38,435 nucleotides of DNA from Candidatus Gastranaerophilales bacterium. Lineage in GTDB: Bacteria; Cyanobacteriota; Vampirovibrionia; Gastranaerophilales; Gastranaerophilaceae. Made by a program: the position numbers and the translations under genes. Below are positions 1-7,327 of this stretch, piece after piece. Below the pieces are notes generated by a model, which saw only the letters and a list, made by a program, of their open reading frames with translations, was not told the DNA's origin and did not search any database. Where the stretch lies: assembly GCA_944324245.1 (NCBI GenBank), contig CALUVO010000017.1:1-38435 (forward strand). Direction: 5' to 3'. Position 1 is the first letter of the stretch. Every line of letters begins with the position of its first letter.

Positions 1-97
1 GCCAAGTCTAGCATTTTGCGGAAGTGACCCCATGCACTTGTTGCCTGTGCCGGACTTGTTTTTAAAAACTGACTTGTTTATTGCACAGGTTCATCAA
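1..97. other. Non-coding left edge, possible RNA 3' end
   Basis: No coding frame is supported here. CAAGTC at 3-8 can pair with GACTTG at 53-58, followed by TTTTT, which could be the 3' end of a transcript entering from outside the window. CCTGTGC at 44-50 can alternatively pair with GCACAGG at 83-89. GACTTGTTT occurs twice (53-61 and 71-79). I could not assign this to a known RNA family; the 5' half, if any, lies outside the window. Confidence 0.3.
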
Positions 98-126
98 GTA
101 GTCGGAGTCAGTTGACAATATGAAAT
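98..126 (+). repeat. 29-bp dispersed repeat, copy 1
   Basis: Positions 98-126 match the reverse complement of 11108-11136 with one mismatch (A117 here, G in the other copy). The core is GTAGTCGGAGTCAGTTGAC followed by ATATGAAAT. The flanks on both sides are unrelated, so the conserved unit is short. In this copy the TTGACA at 112-117 could act as a -35 element. Confidence 0.75.
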
Positions 127-139
127 AATAAAATACTAG
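112..139 (+). promoter_or_regulatory. Candidate promoter inside/after the repeat
   Basis: TTGACA at 112-117 is followed 16 nt later by a weak -10, TACTAG, at 134-139. It would start a transcript near 146, just ahead of the terminator-like structure at 220-250. The -35 is perfect and the -10 poor, so this is tentative. Confidence 0.35.
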
Positions 140-143
140 ACAG

Positions 144-250
144 TCGGGTAATATACGGAGAAAATTCTGTGCGTAATATAAAAATAACATTTAATTACCC
201 AGACACGATCCAGCTATTTACCCGATGATATTCCTCGGGTTTTTTATTTT
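144..250 (+). ncRNA. Candidate attenuator or small terminated RNA upstream of rplU
   Basis: A terminator-like hairpin is formed by ACCCGA 220-225 and TCGGGT 235-240, followed by a T-rich run to 250. The 5' segment TCGGGTAA at 144-151 is complementary to TTACCCGA at 218-225, which would disrupt the terminator. The same segment (GGGTAAT 146-152) is also complementary to ATTACCC at 194-200, which would release it. Three mutually exclusive pairings like this are typical of attenuators and riboswitches, but no known ligand-binding family was recognised. It could also be a stand-alone small RNA, because another promoter lies between it and rplU. Confidence 0.4.
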
Positions 251-300
251 AAACATTTATAACATATTCAACTGTCCTTTATTGACAGTCAATTGTGTGC

Positions 301-329
301 TTGATAAACTAAATTTATTGATGTTAGAT
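301..329 (+). promoter_or_regulatory. Candidate rplU promoter
   Basis: TTGATA at 301-306, a 17-nt spacer, and a weak -10 TTAGAT at 324-329. Transcription would begin around 336 and give a leader of about 110 nt. Confidence 0.35.
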
Positions 330-335
330 AGGTAA

Positions 336-445
336 GCTGTCTAAAAATGCCGGGGGCGGCATATAGGTATTTTGTTTGGCAGTTACTGCTCAAATATAAA
401 TAAGTGAATCCCTCAGCTACAGCTCCTCAAATGAAAGGGAAAAAA
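336..445 (+). promoter_or_regulatory. rplU-rpmA 5' leader with GC hairpin
   Basis: The leader contains a 6-bp hairpin, ATGCCG 347-352 with CGGCAT 357-362 and a GGGG loop, in otherwise AT-rich sequence. Leaders upstream of L21 genes are known autoregulatory elements in Firmicutes; whether this is an equivalent is inference, as I could not match a consensus. Confidence 0.3.
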
Positions 446-811
446 ATGTACGCAATAGTTGAAACAGGCGGAAAACAGTACAAATTAGAAGAAGGCCGCT
501 ACGTTGATATTGAACTTATCGACGGCGAAGAAAACGACAAAGTTGTATTTGACAAAGTAGTTATGCTCGTAAACGGTGCAAAATCTAAAGTTGGTGCACC
601 TTATGTAGACAAAGCATCTGTAGAAGGCAAAATAGTTAAACATGACAAAGCTAAAAAAGTTATAGTTTTCAAACAGAGAGCTAAAAAAGGCTACAGAAGA
701 AAACAGGGTCACAGACAGTTTTTTACAAGAGTTATGGTGACAAAAATCAGAACTACTGCTCCGAAAGCAAAAGCTGCTGCAGAAGCAGAAGCACCTGCTG
801 AAGAAAACTAA
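446..811 (+). CDS. rplU: 50S ribosomal protein L21
   Basis: L21 is a large-subunit protein that binds 23S rRNA. The protein begins [13 protein letters not shown], the usual L21 N-terminus, so I chose ATG 446 (121 aa) with AAAGGGA a few bases upstream. The frame stays open back to 404, but those 14 extra residues are not family-like. Conserved features include the GGKQYK start, the basic stretch [17 protein letters not shown] and a C-terminal VTKI. The protein is longer than the common ~103 aa because of an Ala/Glu/Lys-rich tail (about 15-20 residues), probably disordered. It is followed 36 nt later by rpmA, the standard rplU-rpmA pairing. Confidence 0.97.
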   Translation: MYAIVETGGKQYKLEEGRYVDIELIDGEENDKVVFDKVVMLVNGAKSKVGAPYVDKASVEGKIVKHDKAKKVIVFKQRAKKGYRRKQGHRQFFTRVMVTKIRTTAPKAKAAAEAEAPAEEN

Positions 812-847
812 AGATAAGTTAACATATAATTACAAGGAGATATAAAA

Positions 848-1102
848 ATGGCACATAAGAAGGGCGTAGGCTCATCAAAAAACGGACGCGACAGCGAAAG
901 TAAGCGACTCGGCGTTAAAAAATTCGGCGGTGAACAAGTTCTCGCCGGAAACATCATTGTTCGTCAAAGAGGTACAAAATTCCACCCGGGCAACAATGTA
1001 GGTATCGGCAAAGATGACACTTTATTTGCTCTTATCGACGGCAAAGTTGTTTTTGAGCCTCACAGACGGGACAGAAAACAGGTAAGCGTTTACGCTGTAT
1101 AA
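848..1102 (+). CDS. rpmA: 50S ribosomal protein L27
   Basis: L27 sits at the peptidyl-transferase centre, where its N-terminal tail reaches the P-site tRNA. The 84-aa product begins [16 protein letters not shown], the mature-type N-terminus. It lacks the cleavable extension seen in many Firmicutes, so no Prp-type processing is expected. An AAGGAG ribosome-binding site lies 7-8 nt upstream. The [17 protein letters not shown] and DGKVVFE segments are typical. The gene is followed by a very strong hairpin at 1119-1167. Confidence 0.98.
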   Translation: MAHKKGVGSSKNGRDSESKRLGVKKFGGEQVLAGNIIVRQRGTKFHPGNNVGIGKDDTLFALIDGKVVFEPHRRDRKQVSVYAV

Positions 1103-1118
1103 TTTTTAGATTTTAAAT

Positions 1119-1167
1119 AAACATTCAAAGAGGGTGAACAAACTATGTTCACCCTCTTTGAATGTTT
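1119..1167 (+). terminator. Perfect 22-bp hairpin after rpmA, no T-run
   Basis: Positions 1119-1140 and 1146-1167 are exact reverse complements separated by the 5-nt loop AACTA. No poly-T follows on the plus strand. It may end or stabilise the rplU-rpmA mRNA or be cut by RNase III. It lies upstream of the predicted pnp start site and so is probably not in the pnp mRNA made from the local promoter. Confidence 0.6.
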
Positions 1168-1183
1168 ATGATGATAAATATCA

Positions 1184-1255
1184 TCAAAGATTATCATTAA
1201 AATTTTGTCAAAGACTATGTTTAATATATAATCAAAGATGAACACAGTAAAAGTG
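1184..1255 (+). repeat. Three 24-nt phased TCAAAGA units over the pnp promoter
   Basis: TCAAAGA starts at 1184, 1208 and 1232, exactly 24 nt apart; a further copy lies at 1125. The second unit begins inside the -35 element and the third shares its first base with the end of the -10. Only the 7-mer is strictly conserved. Confidence 0.5.
1205..1232 (+). promoter_or_regulatory. pnp promoter
   Basis: TTGTCA at 1205-1210, a 16-nt spacer, and a perfect TATAAT at 1227-1232. The start would be near 1239, about 47 nt before the pnp ATG. Confidence 0.75.
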
Positions 1256-1285
1256 CAAAAGTAGAATAGAAAAAAGGAAAAAAAC

Positions 1286-3415
1286 ATGGTAGATGTTAAA
1301 AGAATTGAAATTCCTGTAGGTAACAAGGTAGTTACCATCGAAACAGGAAAGTATGCCAAATCAGCGAGTGGTTCGGTAGTTGTACGCTGCGGCGATACAA
1401 TGTTGTTGGTTCATGCTGTAGTCAGTCCGGAACCGAGAGTTGGGATAGACTTTTTCCCGTTACTTATTGATTATGAAGAAAGAATGTCCGCTGTCGGAAG
1501 AATACCAGGCGGCTATAACAGAAGCGAAGGTAAAGCTTCTGATAAAGCAATCTTGATTTCAAGATTAATCGACAGACCAATAAGACCTTTATTCCCTAAA
1601 GGATACAGAAATGATGTGCAAATAGTTGCACAACTTATAAGTTTAGATCATGACAATCAGCCGGATACTCTGGCTATGCTCGGCGCATCAGCTTCATTAA
1701 TGCTTACGGAAGCTCCGTTTGAAGGCCCTATAGGTGCTGTAAGAGTAGGCAGAATAGACGGTCAGTTTATTGCTAATCCGTCTTATGCTGACGCTGCAAA
1801 ATCCGATATAGATATCGTTGTTGCAGGTACACATGATTCTGTAATTATGGTTGAAGCAGGTGCAAAATTTGTTACAGAAGACGATATTATGAATGCTGTT
1901 GAATTCGCACAAAAAGAAATTGCAAGACAATGCGAACTTCAAGTTCAGTTTATGAATGATTGCGGTGTTGTAAAACCTGAATTTGTAAATCCTTACGACA
2001 CAACAGCAATTGCAAAAATTATCAATGATATTGCCTATGACAAAGTTACTGAAGCTTATCATGACTTTGACAGAGACGGCAGAAAAGCGAAATTGGAAGA
2101 AGCCAAACAAATGGTTAAGGCAGAGTTTGATTCATACGGTGATGACCATGAAGCTAAAATCATGATGGCAGAAACCGGTATAGACTTTGTTGCTGAAGAA
2201 TTTAAGGCTCTTGAAAAGAAAATCATGAGAAAAATGATTAAAGAAGAAAGAGTCAGAGCAGACGGACGTAAATTTAATGAAGTCCGTCCTATCTGGTGTG
2301 AAGTAGGTGTTGTTCCAAGAGCTCACGGTTCTGCGGTATTTACAAGAGGTCAGACTCAAATTATGTCAGTTGCTACACTTGCCGGCCCCGGTATGGCTCA
2401 AGAACTTGACGGAGTTGACCCAGAAACAAAGAAAACATTTATGCACAAATACATCTTCCCGGGCTTCTCAGTAGGTGAAGTTAAGCCGTTAAGAGGCCCC
2501 GGCAGACGTGAAGTCGGTCACGGTCACTTAGCAGAAAGAGCAAATGTTCCCGCACTTCCTTCACAAGAAGAATTTGGCTATACAATCAGAGTAACTTCTG
2601 ATGTACTGGAATCTAACGGTTCTACATCAATGGGTTCAACATGTGCAACATCAATGGCTTTGATGAATGCAGGTGTTCCTGTTAAATGCATGATAGGCGG
2701 CGTTGCAATGGGGCTTATCAAAGAGCCTGATGAAGATATTGTCTTGACGGATATTCAGGGTATCGAAGACTTCTTAGGCGATATGGACTTTAAAGTTACA
2801 GGTAACGATGAAGGTATTACAGCTCTTCAAATGGATATGAAGGCAAAAGGTATTTCAAATGAAACATTAAGAAGAGCTTTACTTCAAGCCAAAGAAGGCA
2901 GATTACATATCTTAGGCAAGATGAGAGAAGTAATCACAGAACCGGCAAAAGAAATGTCACCGTATGCACCGAGAATTCATACTATGAAAATTGCAAATGA
3001 AGACATAGGAGCTGTAATCGGCCCTGGCGGTAAAAATATCAGACATATCATTGAATGTTCAGGTGCTGAAATTGATATTCAAGATGACGGAACAGTTACT
3101 ATTACAAGCAATGATAAGGAAGGTACTGATATTGCAATCAGAATGATTGATGCAATTACCTTTAAACCTGAAGTCGGTATGGTTAGAAAAGGTAAAGTTG
3201 TAAGAATCATTCCTATCGGTGCTTTTGTCGAACTAGCTCCCGGCAAAGACGGTATGGTTCATATATCTCAAGTTTGCAATGAGAGAATTGAATCAATCGA
3301 ACCTCACTTAAATATAGGTGATGAAGTCATTGTCAAAGTTATTAAAATCGATGACAAGGGCAGAGTAAATCTTACTGTAAAAGGCGTTACAGAAGAAGAA
3401 AAAGCATCTGTATAA
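1286..3415 (+). CDS. pnp: Polyribonucleotide nucleotidyltransferase (PNPase)
   Basis: PNPase degrades RNA 3' to 5' with phosphate, releasing nucleoside diphosphates, and can add tails in reverse; it acts as a cytoplasmic trimer. The 709-aa length is normal. Two RNase PH-type cores are visible: the first from about residue 10, and the second containing GPGRREVGHG and the catalytic-site region DIQGIEDFLGDMDFK. A KH domain with GPGG at 579-582 and an S1 domain from about 630 to 700 follow. ATG 1286 has a GGA-type ribosome-binding site. The gene has its own promoter and a hairpin terminator downstream, so it can be expressed separately from the ribosomal genes. Confidence 0.98.
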   Translation: MVDVKRIEIPVGNKVVTIETGKYAKSASGSVVVRCGDTMLLVHAVVSPEPRVGIDFFPLLIDYEERMSAVGRIPGGYNRSEGKASDKAILISRLIDRPIRPLFPKGYRNDVQIVAQLISLDHDNQPDTLAMLGASASLMLTEAPFEGPIGAVRVGRIDGQFIANPSYADAAKSDIDIVVAGTHDSVIMVEAGAKFVTEDDIMNAVEFAQKEIARQCELQVQFMNDCGVVKPEFVNPYDTTAIAKIINDIAYDKVTEAYHDFDRDGRKAKLEEAKQMVKAEFDSYGDDHEAKIMMAETGIDFVAEEFKALEKKIMRKMIKEERVRADGRKFNEVRPIWCEVGVVPRAHGSAVFTRGQTQIMSVATLAGPGMAQELDGVDPETKKTFMHKYIFPGFSVGEVKPLRGPGRREVGHGHLAERANVPALPSQEEFGYTIRVTSDVLESNGSTSMGSTCATSMALMNAGVPVKCMIGGVAMGLIKEPDEDIVLTDIQGIEDFLGDMDFKVTGNDEGITALQMDMKAKGISNETLRRALLQAKEGRLHILGKMREVITEPAKEMSPYAPRIHTMKIANEDIGAVIGPGGKNIRHIIECSGAEIDIQDDGTVTITSNDKEGTDIAIRMIDAITFKPEVGMVRKGKVVRIIPIGAFVELAPGKDGMVHISQVCNERIESIEPHLNIGDEVIVKVIKIDDKGRVNLTVKGVTEEEKASV

Positions 3416-3426
3416 TTAATTTAAAG

Positions 3427-3456
3427 CGGAGCTTATGAATGCATAGGCTCCGTTTA
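3427..3456 (+). terminator. pnp terminator
   Basis: An 11-bp stem (one G-T pair) runs from 3427 to 3452 with CGGAGC/GCTCCG at its base and an AATG loop, followed by the short T-rich stretch TTTATA. Confidence 0.6.
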
Positions 3457-3482
3457 TACATACAAAACAAGACGGAGTTAAT

Positions 3483-4337
3483 ATGTACAGTAAAATTAAA
3501 TATCTAATATACGGTTCATTTTTTTTATTCTTTATTCTTTTATTTGCTGCTATTCAGCAATCATCTATGGTTGCTGATAAAAAAGCTCAGGAAAAAATTG
3601 AAAAAGATATGATTAGCAAAGTAGAAAAATATCAAAAGGTTGCAGAAGAACGAAACAGAAATCAAATGCAAGCAGAGTCCCAAACTTCTCGGGATATCGA
3701 ACGAACACCAATAATCTCTCCTGAACCGGAAACTCCATTATCAAATAACATAGAGAAATCAAATAATGGCAATATTCACCAGACAAACAAATCTCTTGAA
3801 GAATTAGAAATCGAAAATTCTGCGCTTGAACAGAAAACAGAAAAGCTTTATTTTGCATCTAACAACAAAGAAGCATCCGAATATATATTGTGCAAAAGAT
3901 TTCAATTTGACGGAAATAATTATGCCATAGTAGCATTTGACGACACAAGATATGCTTCGGAATATTCCAAATATGTGAACAGAAAATTTTATATCTATAA
4001 AGAAAATGAACAAAATCTTGTTAATATACACTATCTTTTTGAAAGATCAGTAAAAAAAGACGACAAATCTATTCCGGATTTTAGTGTAACAGTAAACAAA
4101 TATGATGCAAAAATCACATATAATTCAAAACCTCCGGTGTCAAGAACTATAAGCAGCAATATATTAATTAATGCCAGAAACCAATATAACACACCGGAGC
4201 TAACGACAGGTATATCAGATTCTTCAGAAATAACCGATAATAGAGAATTAGACAATTCTAAAACAGTAAATGAAACAAATGATACAAATAGCTCTGACTT
4301 TGAAATGATTAAAATCCCAAACTTACCGCAAAACTAA
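3483..4337 (+). CDS. Membrane-anchored protein of unknown function
   Basis: I do not recognise this 284-aa protein. Residues about 8-24 form one hydrophobic segment (YLIYGSFFLFFILLFAAI) after a short basic start. That suggests a signal anchor with the rest outside the cytoplasm. A charged, helix-prone stretch follows (about 30-60), then a Pro/Ser/Asn-rich linker and a more folded-looking central part (about 120-215) rich in aromatic residues (FDGNNYAIVAFDD). The tail is Asn/Thr/Ser-rich. A GGAG ribosome-binding site lies 5 nt before the ATG. It sits alone between the pnp terminator and the pyrH promoter, so context gives no functional hint. Confidence 0.8.
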   Translation: MYSKIKYLIYGSFFLFFILLFAAIQQSSMVADKKAQEKIEKDMISKVEKYQKVAEERNRNQMQAESQTSRDIERTPIISPEPETPLSNNIEKSNNGNIHQTNKSLEELEIENSALEQKTEKLYFASNNKEASEYILCKRFQFDGNNYAIVAFDDTRYASEYSKYVNRKFYIYKENEQNLVNIHYLFERSVKKDDKSIPDFSVTVNKYDAKITYNSKPPVSRTISSNILINARNQYNTPELTTGISDSSEITDNRELDNSKTVNETNDTNSSDFEMIKIPNLPQN

Positions 4338-4356
4338 TACTAATAACACATCATAA

Positions 4357-4385
4357 TTTACAGTTATATTTTTTTTCGGTATAAT
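4357..4385 (+). promoter_or_regulatory. pyrH operon promoter
   Basis: TTTACA at 4357-4362, a 17-nt spacer and a perfect TATAAT at 4380-4385. The start would be near 4392, giving a short leader of about 24 nt before pyrH. Confidence 0.75.
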
Positions 4386-4415
4386 CGTTTGTATAAATTT
4401 AATTAGGATTTAACA

Positions 4416-5141
4416 ATGAGTGATAATCTAAGATATAAAAGAATTCTGTTAAAAGTAAGCGGGGAAGCATTACTAGGGGATCAGGAATTCGGGATTGACC
4501 AAAAACCCGTTGAAATGATTGCAAAGGAAATAAAAGAAGCTCACGATATGGGCGCAGAAATTGCAGTTGTAGTCGGCGGCGGTAATATATTCAGAGGAAT
4601 GAAGAATTCTGCAAAGCTCGGTATGGATCAAGCTTCCGGTGACTATGTAGGTATGCTTGCTACTGTTATGAATGCAATAGCACTTCAAAGTGCACTCCGT
4701 AAACTTAAAGTTTCCTGCAGAGTCCAGACTGCTATTGACATGGACAAAATTGCAGAACCTTATATCAGATTCAAAGCAATAAGACATCTAGAAAAAAGCA
4801 GAGTGGTTATTTTTGCTGCCGGCACAGGTAACCCTTTCTTTACAACTGATACAGCTGCAGCATTAAGAGCGTCAGAAATTGATGCACAGGTTATGCTTAT
4901 GGCAAAAAACGGGGTAGACGGAGTATATTCGGATGATCCAAGAGTAAATCCGGAAGCAAAAAAATATGACAGAATATCTTATGATGATATAATTGTTAAA
5001 GGTTTAAAAGTTATGGATACTGCATCTTGTGCTTTATGCAAACAGAATAATATCCCAATTATTGTTTTTGATTTTGCAGCAAAAGGCAGCATATCTAAAA
5101 TTTTACACGGTGAAAATATAGGTACTTTTGTAGGAGAATAA
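4416..5141 (+). CDS. pyrH: Uridylate kinase (UMP kinase)
   Basis: Converts UMP and ATP to UDP and ADP, the step feeding UTP and CTP synthesis; bacterial PyrH is a hexamer of the amino-acid-kinase fold. The 241-aa length is normal. Visible motifs are the N-terminal KRILLKVSGEAL (phosphate-binding Lys and Gly), VVGGGNIFRG, the TDTAAALRA nucleotide site and KNGVDGVYSDDPR. It is the first gene of a run in which frr follows after 2 nt, a common pyrH-frr pairing linking nucleotide supply and translation. Confidence 0.98.
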   Translation: MSDNLRYKRILLKVSGEALLGDQEFGIDQKPVEMIAKEIKEAHDMGAEIAVVVGGGNIFRGMKNSAKLGMDQASGDYVGMLATVMNAIALQSALRKLKVSCRVQTAIDMDKIAEPYIRFKAIRHLEKSRVVIFAAGTGNPFFTTDTAAALRASEIDAQVMLMAKNGVDGVYSDDPRVNPEAKKYDRISYDDIIVKGLKVMDTASCALCKQNNIPIIVFDFAAKGSISKILHGENIGTFVGE

Positions 5142-5143
5142 AA

Positions 5144-5704
5144 ATGACAGTTGATGAAATGCTATCAAATGGCACAGATAAAATGGAAAAAGCTGTTGCT
5201 GCTTTAAAAAAAGAATTCGGTCAAATCCGTACAGGCAGAGCAAATCCGCTTATACTGGACAAAGTTGTAGTTGATTATTACGGAGTACCAACACCTTTAA
5301 GACAAATGTCTCAGGTAGGTGTGCAGGATGGACAGACACTTGTTATCACTCCGTACGACAAGTCAATTATAAAAGAAATTGAAAAAGCAATGATAAAAGC
5401 AGAACTCGGTATTACACCGAACTCTGATGGTATTGTTATACGTCTTACATTCCCGCCTTTAACAGAAGATAGAAGAAAAGAAATCTGCAAAGATGTAAAA
5501 AAAGCTGCAGAAGATGCTAAAGTTGCAATCAGAAATATCAGAAGAGATATGACTGATGAGCTCAAAAAGATTGAAAAAACAGATAATCTTCCTGAAGATG
5601 CTGTTAAAGATAATCAGGATAAAATTCAAAAAATTACGGATAAATATGTAAAAATCATTGATGATCACGCATCAGAAAAAGAAAAAGAGGTTATGACTGT
5701 ATAG
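5144..5704 (+). CDS. frr: Ribosome recycling factor
   Basis: With EF-G, RRF splits post-termination ribosomes so subunits can be reused. The 186-aa length is normal for the family. Diagnostic segments are IRTGRANP, YYGVPTPLRQM and LTEDRRKEICK in the long three-helix bundle. The GGAG that serves as ribosome-binding site lies in the end of pyrH, so the two genes are probably translationally linked. The stop codon shares one base with the GTG start of cdsA. Confidence 0.98.
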   Translation: MTVDEMLSNGTDKMEKAVAALKKEFGQIRTGRANPLILDKVVVDYYGVPTPLRQMSQVGVQDGQTLVITPYDKSIIKEIEKAMIKAELGITPNSDGIVIRLTFPPLTEDRRKEICKDVKKAAEDAKVAIRNIRRDMTDELKKIEKTDNLPEDAVKDNQDKIQKITDKYVKIIDDHASEKEKEVMTV

Positions 5705-6612
5705 TGAGTGTACCAAATCTCTTTAACAATTCAACACTAAGACTGATAACAGGTGTCTTAATCGGCTTTTTTGTACTCGGATGTGTAATTGCAGGCGGTA
5801 TACCGTTAATGCTGCTTGTTATGTTTGTGGCATATATCGGGTCAAAAGAGTATGTTGATATTTTAAAGAAAAAAGGATTCAGACCATTTCTTCATTTAAT
5901 ACTGCTTGCAGACATCTGTTTTGTCGTTCTTACGGCGTTAAAGAGATTTGATCTTGTGCCTGTGGTTTTAACTCTAGGTACAATAGGTGCCTTTACACTT
6001 GTCTTGTGCAAAGGCAGACAGCCTTATATCGCTAATGTTGCTACAACAGTGCTTGGTTTTATATACGGAGGATGGCTGCCCTGTTATGTAATCCTTTTAA
6101 GACAGCTAAATCAGGATTCTCTTGGCTTTTTTACAATAAAAATGTGCTCGGGTCTGGGATTTTTGGTACTGTTGTTCTTTACAATACTCGTAACCGATGT
6201 AGGTGCTTATGTATTTGGTTCAAAGTTTGGAAAAACACCTCTGGCACCTGTTGTCAGCCCCAAAAAAACTGTGGAAGGGGCAATAGGAGGCACTGTTCTT
6301 GCTATTATAACAGCTATGATTATAGGCTGGTTAATTCATATTGAATGGTATCAGTCACTGATTGCAGGATTTTTGATTACTTTGTTTGCACAGATTGGAG
6401 ATCTTGCAGAATCCCTGATAAAAAGAGATGCGGGTGTAAAAGACTCAGGAAATTCTCTTCCGGGACACGGCGGCTTTCTTGACAGGGCTGACAGCTATTT
6501 ATTCAGTACACCGGTAGCATATTTTTATTTCAATTATTTTGTAGTGAGCGACCAGCTTACCATTGATTTTATAAGTTTTGCCAGAAAGGCGCTGCATGCA
6601 GTCGGACTGTAG
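5704..6612 (+). CDS. cdsA: Phosphatidate cytidylyltransferase (CDP-diglyceride synthase)
   Basis: Makes CDP-diacylglycerol from phosphatidic acid and CTP, the branch point for membrane phospholipids. The 302-aa protein is strongly hydrophobic with about eight membrane segments. The C-terminal family signature is present: SLIKRDAGVKDSGN followed by LPGHGGFLDRADS, which carries the metal and substrate ligands. It starts at GTG 5704 in a TAGTG overlap with the frr stop. Its 3' end overlaps rnc by 17 nt. It uses CTP, one product of the pyrH pathway. Confidence 0.96.
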   Translation: MSVPNLFNNSTLRLITGVLIGFFVLGCVIAGGIPLMLLVMFVAYIGSKEYVDILKKKGFRPFLHLILLADICFVVLTALKRFDLVPVVLTLGTIGAFTLVLCKGRQPYIANVATTVLGFIYGGWLPCYVILLRQLNQDSLGFFTIKMCSGLGFLVLLFFTILVTDVGAYVFGSKFGKTPLAPVVSPKKTVEGAIGGTVLAIITAMIIGWLIHIEWYQSLIAGFLITLFAQIGDLAESLIKRDAGVKDSGNSLPGHGGFLDRADSYLFSTPVAYFYFNYFVVSDQLTIDFISFARKALHAVGL

Positions 6613-7327
6613 TAAACAGGATTTATCTAACTTTATTTGTTCTTTAGGGTTTAAAGATTTTTCTTTAGACTTGATTAATACAGCCTTTACACACAGCTCA
6701 TATACAAAAGAGCATGATGAAAGTTATTTAAAATGCTATGAAAGATTGGAGTTTCTGGGTGATGCGGTTTTAAAACTCGCTGTAACAGATTATTTATATA
6801 ATACTTATCCCGATTCGAACGAGGGAGATCTTACAAAAATAAGATCAATAATTGTCAGTGATGAAATTCTATATCAAATTGCCCGAAAATTAGAAATAGA
6901 ACGATTTATAAAAGTAAGCAAAGCAGAAGAAAAATGCGGAGGCAAAAAGCTTGAATCCATACAGGCGTGTGTTATGGAAGCAATGTTTGGTGCGTTATAC
7001 CTTTCCTCTGACAGAACTCTGCTTAATAATTTTATTGTTGATAATTTAAAAGAATTTATTAATGACATTTCAAATAACAAAACAGTATACAATGCCAAAG
7101 CAGTTTTACAGGAATATACGCAAGGGTTGAGTAAAGAACTGCCCGTATATACTGTTGTAAAAGAAACCGGTGCAGCACATAACAAAACATTTTTTGTACA
7201 AGTATCATACAATGGCAATTTGCTTGCTGAGGCAGACGGAAAAACAAAGAAACAGGCTGAGCAGCAGGCCGCATATACTGCCTGTAAAAAGCTTGGAATC
7301 ATAAAGGATACAATAAATCATGAATAA
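6596..7327 (+). CDS. rnc: Ribonuclease III
   Basis: RNase III is a dimeric enzyme that cuts double-stranded RNA, including rRNA precursors. I chose ATG 6596 (243 aa) because GAAAGG lies 6 nt upstream; an in-frame TTG at 6578 gives six more residues with less support. The signature ERLEFLGDAVLK is at 49-60, carrying the equivalents of E. coli E38, E41 and D45. A double-stranded-RNA-binding domain occupies about the last 70 residues (from NAKAVLQEYTQ). Oddly, the segment ACVMEAMFGA has Cys125 where the metal-binding Asp (E. coli D114) is usual, while the following Glu (E117 equivalent, E128) is kept. It overlaps cdsA and rpe. Confidence 0.95.
   Translation: MQSDCSKQDLSNFICSLGFKDFSLDLINTAFTHSSYTKEHDESYLKCYERLEFLGDAVLKLAVTDYLYNTYPDSNEGDLTKIRSIIVSDEILYQIARKLEIERFIKVSKAEEKCGGKKLESIQACVMEAMFGALYLSSDRTLLNNFIVDNLKEFINDISNNKTVYNAKAVLQEYTQGLSKELPVYTVVKETGAAHNKTFFVQVSYNGNLLAEADGKTKKQAEQQAAYTACKKLGIIKDTINHE

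Noticed and set aside
404..445. Upstream in-frame start for rplU adding 14 residues
   Set aside because: The extra residues are not L21-like; ATG 446 has a ribosome-binding site and the standard [11 protein letters not shown] start.
1119..1167. Classical RNase III/PNPase autoregulatory stem in the pnp leader
   Set aside because: A strong promoter at 1205-1232 lies downstream of the hairpin, so the main pnp mRNA would not contain it.
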